From Hydrogenophaga sp. 2FB (GTDB taxonomy: Bacteria > Pseudomonadota > Gammaproteobacteria > Burkholderiales > Burkholderiaceae_C), in the NCBI RefSeq assembly GCF_005503365.1, contig NZ_SCML01000015.1:1-64000 (forward strand): a stretch of DNA of 64,000 bases. The letters are read 5' to 3'. The notes under the pieces were generated by a model. It was not told the origin of the DNA and made no database searches. It saw nothing but the letters and a program-made list of their open reading frames with translations. Positions 48,575 to 60,271 of the stretch are shown one piece after another (the stretch's first letter is position 1; the number at the start of each line of letters is the position of its first letter). A program made the translations under genes and the position numbers.

Positions 48575-50617
48575 TTATTTGGCGAGCCAGACGAAGTACG
48601 TCATGAACAGCAGCACGCCCACGATCATCATGAGCGCGTAGTGGTACAGGTAGCCGGTCTGCGCACGGCGCACCACCGACGACACCGCGCCCACGATCTT
48701 CCAGCTGGCGTTGACCACGCCGCCTTCGATCACGCCGCGGTCGCCGCCCTTCCACAGGCCCACGCCCAGACCGCGCGCGGCCTTGGCCAGCACGTTCTCG
48801 TTGAACCAGTCCATGTAGTACTTGTTCTCCAGCACCACCACGATCGGGCGCAACGCGCGGGCGATGGCGGCGGGCACGGCCGGGTTGATCAGGTACATGT
48901 ACCAGGCGAGCACCGCACCGGCCAGGGCCAGATACAGCGGCGCCGTCTTCAGGGCATGCAGCGCCATGGCCAGCGGGCCGTGGAACTCTTCGGCGAACCT
49001 GGCGACGGCGGGGTGGGCCGCCGAGTTGATGGTGATCGCGTCCTTGAAGAACTCACCGAACAGCATGGGCTCGATGGTCATGTAGCCGATCACCACCGAG
49101 GGAATCGCCAGCAGGAGCAGCGGCACTGTCACCACCCAGGGCGACTCGTGCGGCTTGCCGTCACCATGCCCGTGGCCATGGTCCTCGTGCGCGTGGTCGT
49201 CGTGGTGGTCATCGTGGTGCGCGTCCGGGTTCTGGTCGTAGCGCTCCTTGCCGTGGAACACCAGGAAGTAGAGGCGGAACGAATAGAACGAGGTGACGAA
49301 CACACCGGCGAGCACCGCGAAGTGCGCGAAGCCAGCGGCGGGCAGCGTGCTGAAGTGCACCGCCTCGATGATGCTGTCCTTGGAATAGAAGCCGGAGAAC
49401 AGCGGCGTGCCGATCAGCGCCAGCGTACCCAGCAGCGAGGTGATCCAGGTGATGGGCATGTACTTGCGCACGGCGCCCATCCAGCGGATGTCCTGGTTGT
49501 GGTGCAGGCCCATGATGACCGAGCCGGCCGCGAGGAACAGCAGGGCCTTGAAGAAGGCGTGGGTCATGAGGTGGAACACCGCCACCGAGTAGGCCGACGC
49601 GCCCAGCGCCACCGTCATGTAGCCCAGCTGCGAGAGCGTGGAGTACGCGACCACGCGCTTGATGTCGTTCTGGATGATGCCCAGGAAGCCCATGAACAGC
49701 GCGGTGATGGCGCCGATGATGAGGATGAAGTTGAGCGCGGTGTCCGACAGCTCGAACAGCGGCGACATGCGCGCGACCATGAAGATGCCGGCCGTCACCA
49801 TGGTGGCGGCGTGGATCAGCGCAGAGATTGGCGTGGGGCCTTCCATGGAGTCGGGCAGCCAGACGTGCAGCGGGAACTGTGCGCTCTTGCCCATGGCGCC
49901 GATGAACAGGCAGATGCAGATCACGGTGATCAGCAGCCAGTCGGTGCCGGGGAAGCCCAGCGCGCCGAGTTCAGGCGCCTTGGCGAACACCTCGGTGTAG
50001 TTCATGGTGCCGGCATAGGCCACGATCAGGCCGATGCCGAGGATGAAGCCGAAGTCGCCCACGCGGTTGACCAGGAAGGCCTTCATGTTGGCGAAGATCG
50101 CCGTGGGCTTGTTGAACCAGAAACCGATCAGCAGGTACGACACCAGGCCCACCGCTTCCCAGCCGAAGAACAGCTGCAGCAGGTTGTTGCTCATGACCAG
50201 CATGAGCATGGAGAAGGTGAACAGCGAGATGTAGGCGAAGAAGCGGTTGTAGCCGTCGTCTTCTTCCATGTAGCCGATGGTGTAGACGTGCACCATGAGC
50301 GAGACGAAGGTGACCACCACCATCATCATCGCGGTGAGGCCGTCGACCAGGAAACCGATCTCCATCTTCAGCCCGCCCACCACCATCCAGGTGTAGAGGG
50401 TTTCGTTGAAGCGCGCACCGTCCATGGCCACGCTCTTGAGCGTCATGGCCGAGAGGATGAAGGCGATCAACACGCCCAGGATGGTGAAGGTGTGCGAGGT
50501 GCGGCGGCCGATCACGTTGCCGCCGAAGGTCGTGCCCAGAATGCCGGCGATCAACGAACCGACCAGAGGGGCCAGCGGGACGGCGAGCAAGGTGCTTGCA
50601 GAGAGGGTGGTGCTCAT
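48575..50617 (-). CDS. nuoL: NADH-quinone oxidoreductase subunit L
   Basis: 680 residues, the largest antiporter-like membrane subunit. The core motif SAQFPLHVWLPDSMEGPTPISALIHAATMVTAGIFM (245–280) is typical. A 30-residue hydrophilic loop at 461–490 contains ten histidines and eight aspartates, unusual against the E. coli protein, just before the last helices and the long lateral helix expected near the C-terminus. Otherwise complete. Separated by 39 bases from nuoK. Confidence 0.97.
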   Translation of the reverse strand: MSTTLSASTLLAVPLAPLVGSLIAGILGTTFGGNVIGRRTSHTFTILGVLIAFILSAMTLKSVAMDGARFNETLYTWMVVGGLKMEIGFLVDGLTAMMMVVVTFVSLMVHVYTIGYMEEDDGYNRFFAYISLFTFSMLMLVMSNNLLQLFFGWEAVGLVSYLLIGFWFNKPTAIFANMKAFLVNRVGDFGFILGIGLIVAYAGTMNYTEVFAKAPELGALGFPGTDWLLITVICICLFIGAMGKSAQFPLHVWLPDSMEGPTPISALIHAATMVTAGIFMVARMSPLFELSDTALNFILIIGAITALFMGFLGIIQNDIKRVVAYSTLSQLGYMTVALGASAYSVAVFHLMTHAFFKALLFLAAGSVIMGLHHNQDIRWMGAVRKYMPITWITSLLGTLALIGTPLFSGFYSKDSIIEAVHFSTLPAAGFAHFAVLAGVFVTSFYSFRLYFLVFHGKERYDQNPDAHHDDHHDDHAHEDHGHGHGDGKPHESPWVVTVPLLLLAIPSVVIGYMTIEPMLFGEFFKDAITINSAAHPAVARFAEEFHGPLAMALHALKTAPLYLALAGAVLAWYMYLINPAVPAAIARALRPIVVVLENKYYMDWFNENVLAKAARGLGVGLWKGGDRGVIEGGVVNASWKIVGAVSSVVRRAQTGYLYHYALMMIVGVLLFMTYFVWLAK

Positions 50618-50656
50618 GGGGTTCTTGCCTGAGTTCTCGTGTGGGTGGCCCTGGCC

Positions 50657-50965
50657 TCAACCCTTGAGGGTGTTGAGTTCTTCGACGCTGATCGACGACT
50701 TGTTGCGGAACAGCAGCACCAGAATGGCCAGACCGATCGCCGATTCGGCGGCGGCCACGGTCAGGATGAAAAACACGAAGATCTGGCCGTGCATGTCGCC
50801 CAGATAGTGCGAGAACGCCACGAAGTTCATGTTGACGGCCAGCAGCATCAGCTCGATGGCCATGAGCAACACGATGAGGTTCTTGCGGTTGAGAAAAATG
50901 CCCACGACCGAGATCGCAAACAGGATCGCGCCGACGGCGAGGAAATGGCCCAGGGTCAGGTTCAT
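50657..50965 (-). CDS. nuoK: NADH-quinone oxidoreductase subunit K
   Basis: 102 residues with three transmembrane helices, the usual length. The membrane-buried glutamates of the proton path are in [18 protein letters not shown] and [13 protein letters not shown]. Overlaps nuoJ by 4 bases, indicating coupled translation. Membrane-arm core subunit. Confidence 0.97.
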   Translation of the reverse strand: MNLTLGHFLAVGAILFAISVVGIFLNRKNLIVLLMAIELMLLAVNMNFVAFSHYLGDMHGQIFVFFILTVAAAESAIGLAILVLLFRNKSSISVEELNTLKG

Positions 50966-51612
50966 GGCTTCTGGCCCTCCGGGGCGGCGGCCGCTTCCAC
51001 AATGGGCGCGGCTTTCTGCGTGGCGTTCATCGGCAGCACCACCAGACGGTCCTTGGCGCGCACGTGCACTTGCAGGTTGGGGTTGATGGCCTTGCTGTCC
51101 TTGCGTTGGCGCAGGGTCAACGCGATGGCGGTGATCATCGCCACCAGCAGGATCACACCCGCCACCTGAATGGGGTACAGGTACTCGGTGTAGAGCAACA
51201 CACCCAGCTCGCGGGTGTTGGAGTAGTTGGCGGCCTTGGCGGCCACTTCAGGGCTGGCCGAGATGGACGGGAAACCGGCCCACAGCACGGCAATGAGCTC
51301 GGCGGCCACGAAGACGCCGAGCACCGTGGCCATCGGGAAATGTTTCCAGAAGCCCTGGCGCACGGTGTCCAGGTTGATGTCGAGCATCATCACGACAAAC
51401 AGGAACAGCACCATCACGGCGCCCAGGTACACCAGCACCAGCGTGATGCCCAGGAACTCGGCCTTGAGCAGCAGCCACAGTGCGGCCGCTTGCGAGAACG
51501 CCAGCATGAGGAACAACACGGCGTGCACCGGGTTGCGCGCGGTGATCACGCGGTAGCCGGCAAACAGCAGCACCGCGGAGAAGAGGTAAAAAAAGCCGGT
51601 CTGGTAGTCCAT
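50962..51612 (-). CDS. nuoJ: NADH-quinone oxidoreductase subunit J
   Basis: 216 residues with five transmembrane helices at the N-terminal side ([33 protein letters not shown] pattern) and a hydrophilic C-terminal tail of about 40 residues rich in Ala/Pro. A membrane-arm subunit near the quinone site. It starts 51 bases after nuoI stop and shares a 4-base overlap with nuoK. Confidence 0.96.
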   Translation of the reverse strand: MDYQTGFFYLFSAVLLFAGYRVITARNPVHAVLFLMLAFSQAAALWLLLKAEFLGITLVLVYLGAVMVLFLFVVMMLDINLDTVRQGFWKHFPMATVLGVFVAAELIAVLWAGFPSISASPEVAAKAANYSNTRELGVLLYTEYLYPIQVAGVILLVAMITAIALTLRQRKDSKAINPNLQVHVRAKDRLVVLPMNATQKAAPIVEAAAAPEGQKP

Positions 51613-51663
51613 GGCGTCTTGGTTCTTGTGTCGTCTGGTCAGGCCGAATCGGTTCGGCGTGGA

Positions 51664-52176
51664 TCAGCGATAGGGGGCGTCAGCGGCCCGGGCGGCGGCA
51701 ATTTCGGATTCGTAGCGGTCGCCCACGGCCAGCAGCATTTCCTTGGTGAAGTACAGGTCACCGCGCTTCTCGCCGTGGTACTCCAGGACATGCGTCTCGA
51801 CGATGGAATCCACCGGGCAGCTCTCTTCGCAGAAGCCGCAGAAGATGCACTTGGTCAGGTCGATGTCGTAACGCGTGGTGCGGCGCGAACCGTCGTCGCG
51901 CACCTCGGACTCGATGGTGATCGCCAAGGCCGGGCACACGGCTTCGCAGAGCTTGCAGGCAATGCAACGCTCTTCGCCGTTTTCATAGCGGCGCAGCGCG
52001 TGCAGGCCACGGAAGCGCGGCGACAGTGGTGTTTTTTCCTCGGGGAACTGCACCGTGATCTTGCGCTTGAAAGCGTAGCGGCCGGTCAGGGCCATGCCCT
52101 TGAACAGCTCCACCAGCAGAAAGCTGTTGAAGAAGTCGCGGAAGGAGAAAGGCGCAACGGCCGTGGTGGTGGACAT
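51664..52176 (-). CDS. nuoI: NADH-quinone oxidoreductase subunit I
   Basis: 170 residues from the ATG at 52176. Two 4Fe-4S clusters (N6a, N6b) are ligated by C71, C74, C77, C81 and by C110, C113, C116, C120. It conducts electrons from the peripheral arm to N2. A TTG codon two codons earlier (52182) is an alternative start but the ATG is preferred. Fifteen bases after nuoH. Confidence 0.97.
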   Translation of the reverse strand: MSTTTAVAPFSFRDFFNSFLLVELFKGMALTGRYAFKRKITVQFPEEKTPLSPRFRGLHALRRYENGEERCIACKLCEAVCPALAITIESEVRDDGSRRTTRYDIDLTKCIFCGFCEESCPVDSIVETHVLEYHGEKRGDLYFTKEMLLAVGDRYESEIAAARAADAPYR

Positions 52177-52191
52177 GGTCAATCGCCCTGC

Positions 52192-53268
52192 TTATTTCCA
52201 GATGTTCCAAGGTGTCTGCATGAACGCACCCACGAGGAGCAGCCAGATCAACGTGACAGGAATGAAAATCTTCCAGCCCAGACGCATGATCTGGTCGTAG
52301 CGGAAGCGTGGAAAGGTGGCGCGGATCCAGATGAACATGGACACCACGACACAGGTCTTGATGCCGAGCCAGATCCAGCCCGGGATGAAGTCCAGCGCGC
52401 CGATCGGCGAGAGCCAGCCACCCAGGAACATCAGCACGGCCAGTACCGACACCAGCCACATGCTGGCGTACTCGGCCAGGAAGAAGATGGCAAAGCCCAT
52501 GCCCGAGTACTCGACCATGTGGCCCGCGACGATTTCCGCCTCGCCTTCCACCACGTCGAACGGGTGGCGGTTGGTTTCGGCCACGCCGGAGATCAGGTAG
52601 ACGAAGAAGATGGGCAGCAGCGGCAGCCAGTTCCACGACAGGAAACCCAGACCCATGTTGGCGCCCATGCCGCGCGATTGCGAGGCCACGATTTCGCCCA
52701 GGTGCAGGCTGCCGGCGGTCATGACGACCACGAGGAAGCAGAAGCCAATGGCAATTTCGTAGCTCACCATCTGCGCCGAGGCGCGCAGCGCGCCCAGGAA
52801 GGCGTACTTCGAGTTGGACGCCCAGCCCGCGATGATCACGCCATACACCTCGATCGAGGTGATGGCCAGCACCACCAGCAGGCCCGCGTTCACGTTGGCG
52901 ATGATCGCCTCCGGACCAAACGGGATCGCGACCCACGCGGCCAGTGCCGGCATGATGGCCATCACCGGGCCCAGGCGGAACAAACCATTGCTCGCGGCGC
53001 TGGGGCGGATCAGTTCCTTGGTCAGCAGCTTGAGCGCGTCGGCGATCGGCTGCAGCAGGCCCATGGGGCCCACGCGGTTGGGACCGTGGCGCACCTGGAT
53101 CCAGCCCAGCAGCTTGCGCTCCCACAGCGTGAGGTAGGCCACCAGGCCCATCAGCGGCGCGAGCACGGCCACGATCTTGATCAGGTTCCAGATGACGGGC
53201 CAGGCGCCGGTCGACCACCAGGTGGCGTTGATCAGGCCCAGGCCGCCGTTGTACATCGCATCGATCAC
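52192..53268 (-). CDS. nuoH: NADH-quinone oxidoreductase subunit H
   Basis: 358 residues, about eight transmembrane helices. It forms the quinone chamber with NuoB and NuoD; the motifs [32 protein letters not shown] and [15 protein letters not shown] are conserved. The GTG at 53268 is chosen because it overlaps the nuoG stop by 4 bases (GTGA), has AAGGAG upstream and gives the usual MIDA N-terminus; ATG at 53256 is an alternative. Confidence 0.95.
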   Translation of the reverse strand: MIDAMYNGGLGLINATWWSTGAWPVIWNLIKIVAVLAPLMGLVAYLTLWERKLLGWIQVRHGPNRVGPMGLLQPIADALKLLTKELIRPSAASNGLFRLGPVMAIMPALAAWVAIPFGPEAIIANVNAGLLVVLAITSIEVYGVIIAGWASNSKYAFLGALRASAQMVSYEIAIGFCFLVVVMTAGSLHLGEIVASQSRGMGANMGLGFLSWNWLPLLPIFFVYLISGVAETNRHPFDVVEGEAEIVAGHMVEYSGMGFAIFFLAEYASMWLVSVLAVLMFLGGWLSPIGALDFIPGWIWLGIKTCVVVSMFIWIRATFPRFRYDQIMRLGWKIFIPVTLIWLLLVGAFMQTPWNIWK

Positions 53269-55400
53269 GCTGCGGCTCCTTCCACGGCTTGAGCGCTCAT
53301 CCGCGCGTCGGCGGTGAGTTGCAGGGCGGTCGAGCGGCGCACCAGGCCGTCGAGCTGGTAGATGGAGGCGACGCACGGCGCGGCGGTGGCCGGGCTCATG
53401 TCGATCGCCGCAGTGCTGGCGTTCGACAGGCGGGCGGCATCGACCACATCACCACTGGCGACACCCGGCAGCGCGGCGGACAGCACGGCTTGCGACGAAT
53501 CGGCGTCGAAGCCCGGCAGGGCCAGCAGGTTGCCCAGCACGCGCAGAACCTTCCAAGCCGGACGCGTATCGCCCAGCGGACGCACGACGGCGTGGAAACT
53601 TTGCAGGCGGCCTTCGGCGTTCACGAAGGAACCCGAGGTTTCGGTGAACGGTGCGATGGGCAGCAGCACGTCGCTGATGTCCAGGTTGGTCTTGAACGGG
53701 CTGAGCGTGACCACCATGCCAGCAGAAGCCAAGCCTTGTGCACCGGCTGCGGTGTCCTGCGCGGGTTCGGTGTTCAGCAGGATCGCGGCGCGCAGTTGGC
53801 CACCGAGCATCTGGCTGGCGTTCAGACCGCCCTGCCCTGGCACGGCGTTCACCAGTTGCGCGCCCACGGTGTTGGCCGCTTCGGTCAGGTAGCCGACGGT
53901 GGCGCCGGTCTGTTGCGCGATCCAGTTGGCCAGCGCGAGCAGGCTCGACGCCTTGGCGTGGTGCGCCGCGGCGTTGCCCAGCAGGATGGCCTTGTGCTCG
54001 CCACCCAGCAACGACTTGGCCACCGCGCGGTGCGCGTCCGTGGCGTCGCCACTCACAGGTGCGGCAGCGCCGGTTTCGGCACCGATGGCAGCGGCGATGC
54101 CCGCCAGGGCCGAGACCCATTCAGCGCTGTCGGCCAGCACGGTGTTCTTCACCGGCATGGCCCAGTCTTGCGCCACGGCGTTGAGCACGTTGACCTGGGC
54201 GCCCTTGCGTTGCGCCTGGCGGATGCGCTGCGCGAACAGCGGATGGTCCTTGCGCAGGTTCGAGCCGATGACCAGCACGCGTTGCAGCATGGAGAGCGAA
54301 GCGATCGGCAACCCGAGCCAACGAGCAGCACCGCTGGATGCGGCGTTGGCAAAGTCGGCGTGGCGCAGGCGCGCATCGATGTTCTGGCTGCCCAGACCCC
54401 GCACCAGCGCGCCGGCCAACGCGAGTTCTTCGAGCGTGCTGTGCGGGCTGGCGAGCACGCCAATGCCGGCGGCGCCGTTCTCGGTCTTGACCTGCTTCAG
54501 GCCATTGGCCACGTATTCGAGCGCGGTCTGCCAATCCACCGTGTGCCACTCGCCGCCCTGCTTGAGCATGGGCGCGGTCAGGCGCTCTTCGCTGTTGACG
54601 GCTTCGTACGAGAAGCGGTCGCGGTCGGCGATCCAGCATTCGTTGACGGCTTCGTTCTCCAGCGGCACCACGCGCATGACCTTGTGGTTCTTCACCTGAA
54701 CGATCAGGTTGGCCCCGGTCGAATCGTGCGGGCTCACGCTCTTGCGGCGCGAGAGTTCCCAGGTGCGGGCGCTGTAGCGGAACGGCTTGCTGGTGAGCGC
54801 GCCGACCGGGCAGATGTCGATCATGTTGCCCGACAGCTCGGAGTCCACCGTGTCGCCGAGGAAGGTTTCGATCTCGGCGTGTTCACCGCGGTGCGACATG
54901 CCCAGCTCCATCACGCCGGCCACTTCCTGGCCAAAGCGCACGCAGCGGGTGCAATGGATGCAGCGGCTCATCTCTTCCATCGAGATCAGCGGGCCCACGT
55001 CCTTGTGGAACACCACACGCTTTTCTTCTTCGTAGCGCGAACCGGAGCCACCGTAGCCCACGGCCAGATCTTGCAGCTGGCACTCGCCGCCCTGGTCGCA
55101 GATCGGGCAGTCCAGCGGGTGGTTGATGAGCAGGAACTCCATCACCGACTGCTGGGCCTTGATCGCCTTGTCGCTCTTGGTGCGCACGATCATGCCCTGC
55201 GTCACCGGCGTGGCGCAGGCGGGCATGGGCTTGGGCGCCTTCTCCACGTCGACCAGGCACATGCGGCAGTTGGCCGCGATGGACAGTTTCTTGTGATAGC
55301 AGAAGTGCGGGATGTAGGTGCCTGCCTTTTCGGCCGCATGCATCACCATGCTGCCCGGGGGCACTTCCACCTTCTTGCCGTCGAGTTCGATTTCAACCAT
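53265..55400 (-). CDS. nuoG: NADH-quinone oxidoreductase subunit G
   Basis: 711 residues, a betaproteobacterial NuoG. Cluster ligands are visible: 2Fe-2S N1b at C34, C45, C48, C62; N3-type site H94, C98, C101, C107; and 4Fe-4S N4 at C147, C150, C153 and C197. The molybdopterin-like C-terminal domain lacks a catalytic role. It carries electrons along the peripheral arm. Twenty-one bases after nuoF. The last residues overlap nuoH by 4 bases. Confidence 0.96.
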   Translation of the reverse strand: MVEIELDGKKVEVPPGSMVMHAAEKAGTYIPHFCYHKKLSIAANCRMCLVDVEKAPKPMPACATPVTQGMIVRTKSDKAIKAQQSVMEFLLINHPLDCPICDQGGECQLQDLAVGYGGSGSRYEEEKRVVFHKDVGPLISMEEMSRCIHCTRCVRFGQEVAGVMELGMSHRGEHAEIETFLGDTVDSELSGNMIDICPVGALTSKPFRYSARTWELSRRKSVSPHDSTGANLIVQVKNHKVMRVVPLENEAVNECWIADRDRFSYEAVNSEERLTAPMLKQGGEWHTVDWQTALEYVANGLKQVKTENGAAGIGVLASPHSTLEELALAGALVRGLGSQNIDARLRHADFANAASSGAARWLGLPIASLSMLQRVLVIGSNLRKDHPLFAQRIRQAQRKGAQVNVLNAVAQDWAMPVKNTVLADSAEWVSALAGIAAAIGAETGAAAPVSGDATDAHRAVAKSLLGGEHKAILLGNAAAHHAKASSLLALANWIAQQTGATVGYLTEAANTVGAQLVNAVPGQGGLNASQMLGGQLRAAILLNTEPAQDTAAGAQGLASAGMVVTLSPFKTNLDISDVLLPIAPFTETSGSFVNAEGRLQSFHAVVRPLGDTRPAWKVLRVLGNLLALPGFDADSSQAVLSAALPGVASGDVVDAARLSNASTAAIDMSPATAAPCVASIYQLDGLVRRSTALQLTADARMSAQAVEGAAA

Positions 55401-55421
55401 GGGGTTTTCTTCTCTGGAGCC

Positions 55422-56795
55422 TTAAGCAGCCTTGGCGGGCGACTGAGCGGCCGCGATCTTGGCCTCGAACTCATGCCGGAAGTGTTTGATCATGGCGCGC
55501 ACCGGCATGGCCGCTGCGTCGCCCAGGGCGCAGATGGTGCGGCCCATGATGTTCTCGGCCACGTTGTCGAGCAGCGCCATGTCGGCGGGTTTGCCCAGGC
55601 CGCGGTCGATGCGGTCGACCACGCGCCAGAGCCAGCCCGTGCCTTCGCGGCACGGCGTGCACTGGCCGCAGGATTCGTGCATGTAGAAGTAGGACAGGCG
55701 CTTGAGCGACTCGACCATGTCGCGCGAATCGTCCATCACGATGACGGCGCCCGAGCCCAGCATGGAGCCGGCCTTGGCGATGGAGTCGTAGTCCATCGTG
55801 CACTCCATCATGATGTGAGCAGGCAGCACCGGTGCCGACGAGCCACCGGGGATCACCGCCTTGAGCGTGCGGCCCTTGCGCACACCACCGGCGAGTTCCA
55901 GCAGCTTGCTGAAGGGGGTGCCCAGCGGCACTTCGTAGTTGCCCGGCATTTCGACGTCGCCCGACACCGAATAGATCTTGGTGCCGCCGTTGTTCGGCTT
56001 GCCGCAGGCGAGATACGCCGCGCCGCCGTTGCGGATGATCCAGGGCACCGCGGCAAAGGTCTCGGTGTTGTTGATCGTGGTCGGCTTGCCGTACAGGCCA
56101 AAGCTGGCCGGGAACGGCGGCTTGAAGCGCGGCTGGCCCTTCTTGCCTTCGAGCGATTCGAGCAGCGCGGTTTCTTCGCCGCAGATGTAGGCGCCAAAAC
56201 CGTGGGCCGCATGCAACTGGAAGTTGAAGCCGCTGCCCATGATGCCGTCGCCGAGGAAGCCCGCGGCACGCGCTTCTTCCAGCGCGGCTTCGAAGCGGTC
56301 GTAGGCTTCGAAGATCTCGCCGTGGATGTAGTTGTAGCCCACGCTGATGCCCATGGCGTACGCCGCGATCGCCATGCCTTCGATGACGATGTGCGGGTTG
56401 TACATCAGGATGTCGCGGTCCTTGCAGGTGCCGGGCTCGCCTTCGTCCGAGTTGCACACCAGGTACTTCTGACCCGGGAACTGGCGCGGCATGAAGCTCC
56501 ACTTCAGGCCGGTCGGGAAGCCTGCACCGCCACGGCCGCGCAGCGCCGATTCCTTCAGCGTGGCGATGACCTGGTCCTGCGTCATGCCCGCCACAGGCGG
56601 ATCGCCCGCGGGTGGCGCGCCGTCCTGGCCCAGCACCTTGCGCAGGGCCTGGTAGCCACCACGCGCGACGTAGTCCTTGAGCGACCAGTTGTTGCCATCG
56701 AGACCCGCGTAAATCTGCGGCTCGATGTGGCGACCGTGGAAGCAGGTCTGCACGCCGGTGGCGCGGAACTGCGAGAGGATCTGCTCGGCGTTCAT
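55422..56795 (-). CDS. nuoF: NADH-quinone oxidoreductase subunit F
   Basis: 457 residues. The NADH/FMN site is marked by [10 protein letters not shown] (87–96) and [16 protein letters not shown]; the N3 4Fe-4S cluster lies in a C-terminal SCGQCTPC motif with a further Cys in CALGDAA. It oxidises NADH and passes electrons to NuoE and NuoG. Overlaps nuoE by 4 bases. Confidence 0.97.
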   Translation of the reverse strand: MNAEQILSQFRATGVQTCFHGRHIEPQIYAGLDGNNWSLKDYVARGGYQALRKVLGQDGAPPAGDPPVAGMTQDQVIATLKESALRGRGGAGFPTGLKWSFMPRQFPGQKYLVCNSDEGEPGTCKDRDILMYNPHIVIEGMAIAAYAMGISVGYNYIHGEIFEAYDRFEAALEEARAAGFLGDGIMGSGFNFQLHAAHGFGAYICGEETALLESLEGKKGQPRFKPPFPASFGLYGKPTTINNTETFAAVPWIIRNGGAAYLACGKPNNGGTKIYSVSGDVEMPGNYEVPLGTPFSKLLELAGGVRKGRTLKAVIPGGSSAPVLPAHIMMECTMDYDSIAKAGSMLGSGAVIVMDDSRDMVESLKRLSYFYMHESCGQCTPCREGTGWLWRVVDRIDRGLGKPADMALLDNVAENIMGRTICALGDAAAMPVRAMIKHFRHEFEAKIAAAQSPAKAA

Positions 56796-57316
56796 GCTTG
56801 TCCTTCCGATGCCTGCACCGATGATTTGAGGCCATCGACCAGCTGGTCCAGCTTCTCATTGCTCATGAAGCTGCACATGTGGCGGTCGTTGACCAGCATC
56901 ACGGGCGAATCGGCGCAGGCGCCCAGGCATTCGCTCTGCTGCAGCGTGAACAGGCCATCGGCCGTGGTCTCGCCCATGGCGATGCCCAGCTTGTGCTCCA
57001 GGTGGTGCAAGGCCTTGTTGCCGTCGCGCAGTTGGCACGGCAGGTTGGTGCAGACGTTGAGCTTGAACTTGCCCACCGGCCGCTGGTTGTACATGTTGTA
57101 GAAGGTCGTGACCTCGTGCACAGCGATCGGTTCGACACGCAGGTAGGCGGCCAGCGCCACCTCGGCTTCGGGGCTCACGTAGCCCTCTTCCTGCTGGATG
57201 ATGGCCAGGCAGGCCATCACCGCGGAAATGCGCTGCTCGTCAGGGTACTTGGCGGCCTCGCGGTCGAAGCGCCGAATCGTGGCCTCTTTGAAGGACTCGG
57301 GCGTGACGGTGCTCAT
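56792..57316 (-). CDS. nuoE: NADH-quinone oxidoreductase subunit E
   Basis: 174 residues. The thioredoxin-like 2Fe-2S domain binds the N1a cluster through C89, C94, C130 and C134. Opening helices ([35 protein letters not shown]) are conserved. It partners NuoF in the NADH dehydrogenase module. Four-base overlaps on both sides (nuoD, nuoF) indicate tight translational coupling. Confidence 0.97.
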   Translation of the reverse strand: MSTVTPESFKEATIRRFDREAAKYPDEQRISAVMACLAIIQQEEGYVSPEAEVALAAYLRVEPIAVHEVTTFYNMYNQRPVGKFKLNVCTNLPCQLRDGNKALHHLEHKLGIAMGETTADGLFTLQQSECLGACADSPVMLVNDRHMCSFMSNEKLDQLVDGLKSSVQASEGQA

Positions 57317-58566
57317 CGGTCGATCTCTCCGAAAACGATGTCCATGGTGCCGATGATGGCGACCGCATCGGCCAGCATGTGACCGCGCGCCATTTCGTCC
57401 ATGGTGGCGAGGTGCGCAAAACCGGGCGCGCGAATCTTCAGGCGGTAGGGCTTGTTGGCGCCGTCGCTGACGAGGTAAATGCCGAACTCGCCCTTGGGGT
57501 GTTCGACTGCCGCGTAGGCCTCGCCTTCGGGCACGTGGAAGCCTTCGGTGAAGAGCTTGAAGTGGTGGATCAGCTCTTCCATGTTGGCCTTCATGGCCTC
57601 ACGGGCGGGTGCAGCCACCTTGTGGTTATCGGTGATCACCGGGCCGGGGTTGGCGCGCAGCCACTTCACGCACTGCTCGATGATGCGGTTGGACTGCTTC
57701 ATCTCTTCCATGCGGACGAGGTAGCGGTCGTAGCAGTCGCCGGTCTTGCCCACCGGGATGTCGAAATCCATCTGGCCGTACACGTCGTACGGCTGTTTCT
57801 TGCGCAAGTCCCAGGCGATGCCGGAGCCGCGCAGCATCGGGCCGGTCATGCCCAGGTTGAGGGCACGCTCGGGCGTGACCACGCCAATACCAACGGTGCG
57901 CTGTTTCCAGATGCGGTTGTCGGTCAGCAGCGTGTGGTACTCGGCCAGGTAGGTCGGGAAGCGCTTGGTGAAGTCGTCGATGAAGTCGAGCAGCGAACCC
58001 TGGCGGTTCGTGTTCATCTCGGCCATCGCGCGCGCGTTGCGGATCTTGCTGTGCTTGTACTGCGGCATGCTGTCCGGCAGGTCGCGGTAGACACCACCCG
58101 GACGGAAGTAGGCCGCGTGCATGCGCGCGCCGGAAACAGCCTCGTACATGTCGAACAGGTCTTCGCGTTCGCGGAACGCGTAGATGAGGATGGTCGAGCT
58201 GCCGCAGTCGTTGCCGTGCGAACCCAGCCACATCAGGTGGTTCAGCAGGCGCGTGATCTCGCTGAACATCACGCGGATGTACTGCGCGCGAATCGGCACC
58301 TCGATGCCCAGCAGCTTTTCAATGGCCAGGCAGTAGGCGTGCTCGTTGCACATCATCGACACGTAATCGAGCCGGTCCATGTAGGGCAGCGACTGGATGT
58401 AGGTCTTGTGCTCGGCCAGCTTTTCGGTGGCGCGGTGCAGCAGCCCGATGTGCGGGTCGGCGCGTTGCACGACCTCGCCGTCGAGTTCCAGCACGAGGCG
58501 CAGCACGCCGTGCGCGGCCGGGTGCTGCGGGCCGAAGTTCAGGGTGTAGTTCTTGATCTCTGCCAT
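57313..58566 (-). CDS. nuoD: NADH-quinone oxidoreductase subunit D
   Basis: 417 residues, the normal length for separate NuoD. Conserved [22 protein letters not shown] opening and [22 protein letters not shown] form part of the quinone-binding chamber; an [16 protein letters not shown] region and the C-terminal [31 protein letters not shown] are family hallmarks. Twenty-six bases after nuoC. Confidence 0.98.
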   Translation of the reverse strand: MAEIKNYTLNFGPQHPAAHGVLRLVLELDGEVVQRADPHIGLLHRATEKLAEHKTYIQSLPYMDRLDYVSMMCNEHAYCLAIEKLLGIEVPIRAQYIRVMFSEITRLLNHLMWLGSHGNDCGSSTILIYAFREREDLFDMYEAVSGARMHAAYFRPGGVYRDLPDSMPQYKHSKIRNARAMAEMNTNRQGSLLDFIDDFTKRFPTYLAEYHTLLTDNRIWKQRTVGIGVVTPERALNLGMTGPMLRGSGIAWDLRKKQPYDVYGQMDFDIPVGKTGDCYDRYLVRMEEMKQSNRIIEQCVKWLRANPGPVITDNHKVAAPAREAMKANMEELIHHFKLFTEGFHVPEGEAYAAVEHPKGEFGIYLVSDGANKPYRLKIRAPGFAHLATMDEMARGHMLADAVAIIGTMDIVFGEIDR

Positions 58567-58592
58567 GACGATTCACACAACGGGCCGAGGCC

Positions 58593-59216
58593 TCAGTGCA
58601 GGCCCCCGTAGTTGTCTTCGCGGATGATGCGCGGCGTGATTTCGCGCGGCTCGATGGTCACCGGTTCGTAGATCACGCGCTGGCGCTCGGCGTCGTAGCG
58701 CATCTCGACGTGGCCCGACAGCGGGAAGTCCTTGCGGAACGGGTGGCCGATGAAGCCGTAGTCGGTCAGGATGCGGCGCAGATCGTCGTGGCCTTCGAAC
58801 ACGATGCCGTACAGGTCGAACGCCTCGCGCTCGAACCAGTTGGCACCAGCCCACACCGAGGTGACCGACGCGAGCACTGGGAAGTCGTCCTCGTCGCAGA
58901 ACACGCGCACGCGCACACGGTGGTTGTGGGTGATCGAAAGCAGGTGCGACACGGCAGCGAAACGCTGGCCTTCCCAGCGGCCGTCACCGTAGGTCTGGTA
59001 GTCCATGCCGCAGAGATCGATGAGCTGTTCGAAGCGGGCCTGCGGCGCATCGCGCAAGGTTTGCATGACGGCCAGATAGTCGGCCGCCTTCACGGTCAGC
59101 GTGACCTCTTCGCGCACCACCAGGATCGACTGAGCCTTCTCACCCAGCAAGCCTTCGAGCGTGGTTTTCAACGCCTCGGGCTCGACGGCGTGGGGAGTCA
59201 TGGCGGTGTCGGTCAT
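58593..59216 (-). CDS. nuoC: NADH-quinone oxidoreductase subunit C
   Basis: 207 residues, the 30-kDa subunit type. Conserved [18 protein letters not shown], and the signature [10 protein letters not shown]-like stretch (here [42 protein letters not shown]). A connecting module subunit; not fused to NuoD. The ATG at 59216 ([11 protein letters not shown]) is chosen; an earlier in-frame start would be 144 bases longer and overlaps nuoB. Starts 46 bases after the nuoB stop. Confidence 0.96.
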   Translation of the reverse strand: MTDTAMTPHAVEPEALKTTLEGLLGEKAQSILVVREEVTLTVKAADYLAVMQTLRDAPQARFEQLIDLCGMDYQTYGDGRWEGQRFAAVSHLLSITHNHRVRVRVFCDEDDFPVLASVTSVWAGANWFEREAFDLYGIVFEGHDDLRRILTDYGFIGHPFRKDFPLSGHVEMRYDAERQRVIYEPVTIEPREITPRIIREDNYGGLH

Positions 59217-59262
59217 GAACGTGGTTCTTTCTGAGCCAATAACGTGCGAGCGGGCGCCGCCC

Positions 59263-59742
59263 TCAGGCCCGCGCGATGGTTTGGGTGCGGCGGATCTTCT
59301 GCTGCAGCTGGATGATTCCGTAGAGCAACGCCTCGGCCGTGGGTGGGCAACCGGGCACATACACGTCTACCGGCACGATGCGGTCGCAACCGCGCACCAC
59401 CGAATAGCTGTAGTGGTAGTAGCCACCGCCGTTGGCGCACGAACCCATGGAGAGCACCCAGCGCGGCTCGGCCATCTGGTCGTACACCTTGCGCAGGGCG
59501 GGCGCCATCTTGTTGCACAGCGTGCCGGCCACGATCATCAGGTCGGACTGGCGCGGGCTGGCGCGGAACACTTCGGAGCCGAAGCGGCCGATGTCGTAAC
59601 GCGCGGCGGCCGCATGCATCATCTCGACCGCGCAGCAGGCCAGGCCGAAGGTCATGGGCCAGAGCGACCCGGTCTTGGCCCAGTTCACCACCGAGTCGTA
59701 GCTGGTGGTGACGAAACCTTCTTTGAAAACGCCTTCAATCAT
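59263..59742 (-). CDS. nuoB: NADH-quinone oxidoreductase subunit B
   Basis: 159 residues. The N2 4Fe-4S cluster is bound by Cys36-Cys37, Cys102 and Cys132, spaced as in E. coli NuoB. It donates electrons to quinone at the NuoB/NuoD/NuoH interface. Thirty-six bases after nuoA. Complete. Confidence 0.98.
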   Translation of the reverse strand: MIEGVFKEGFVTTSYDSVVNWAKTGSLWPMTFGLACCAVEMMHAAAARYDIGRFGSEVFRASPRQSDLMIVAGTLCNKMAPALRKVYDQMAEPRWVLSMGSCANGGGYYHYSYSVVRGCDRIVPVDVYVPGCPPTAEALLYGIIQLQQKIRRTQTIARA

Positions 59743-59778
59743 GTAGCACTCCGGTGCGCGCGCCCGCGTGTGTGGAAA

Positions 59779-60138
59779 TCACTCCCAATCCAATGCGCCT
59801 TTTTTCCACTCGTAGGCAAAACCCACGGTGAGGATGGCCAGGAACACCACGCCCGCAATGAAGCCGGTGACGCCGATGTCGCTGAAAGCGACGGCCCAGG
59901 GAATGAGAAATGCGATTTCGAGGTCGAAAAGAATGAAGAGGATGGCGACCAGGTAATAGCGCACATCGAACTTCATGCGGGCATCTTCGAAAGCTTCGAA
60001 GCCGCATTCGTAAGGCGAGTTCTTCTCAGCGTCAGGAAGATTGGGACCCAGGATATAGCCCAATACCTGCGGGATGATCCCAACAGCAATACCCACCAAA
60101 ATAAACAAGAGAACGGGGAGGTATTGTTCGAGACTCAT
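59779..60138 (-). CDS. nuoA: NADH-quinone oxidoreductase subunit A
   Basis: 119 residues with three transmembrane helices, the standard length. Starts [17 protein letters not shown]; the conserved [33 protein letters not shown] is at about 42–75. First gene of the 14-gene complex I operon. A longer in-frame start (60228) would run into the tRNA gene and was rejected. It lies 48 bases downstream of tRNA-Leu. Confidence 0.97.
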   Translation of the reverse strand: MSLEQYLPVLLFILVGIAVGIIPQVLGYILGPNLPDAEKNSPYECGFEAFEDARMKFDVRYYLVAILFILFDLEIAFLIPWAVAFSDIGVTGFIAGVVFLAILTVGFAYEWKKGALDWE

Positions 60139-60186
60139 CGTGGGTAACTTCCGCTGACACGGCGTGGGGCCGTGTTGTCCAATGAT

Positions 60187-60271
60187 TGGTGCCGACGGCG
60201 AGACTCGAACTCGCACAGCTTTCGCCACTACCCCCTCAAGATAGCGTGTCTACCAATTTCACCACGTCGGC
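60187..60271 (-). tRNA. tRNA-Leu, anticodon GAG
   Basis: An 85-base gene including the encoded CCA (complement of 60187–60189). The seven-pair acceptor stem closes GCCGACG with CGTCGGC. The anticodon arm has loop TTGAGGG, giving anticodon GAG for CUC/CUU codons, and a long variable arm as expected for a class II leucine tRNA. It lies between secG and nuoA in the same orientation, as in other Burkholderiales. Confidence 0.95.

Noticed and set aside
53289-57101. A long plus-strand open frame opposite nuoG, nuoF and nuoE
   Set aside because: Composition is His/Gly/Ala/Arg-rich without any family motif, as expected of the reverse complement of GC-rich coding sequence. The three nuo subunits explain the region.
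59779-60228. Longer NuoA start (60228)
   Set aside because: It would place the N-terminus inside the tRNA-Leu gene; ATG 60138 gives the standard 119-residue protein.
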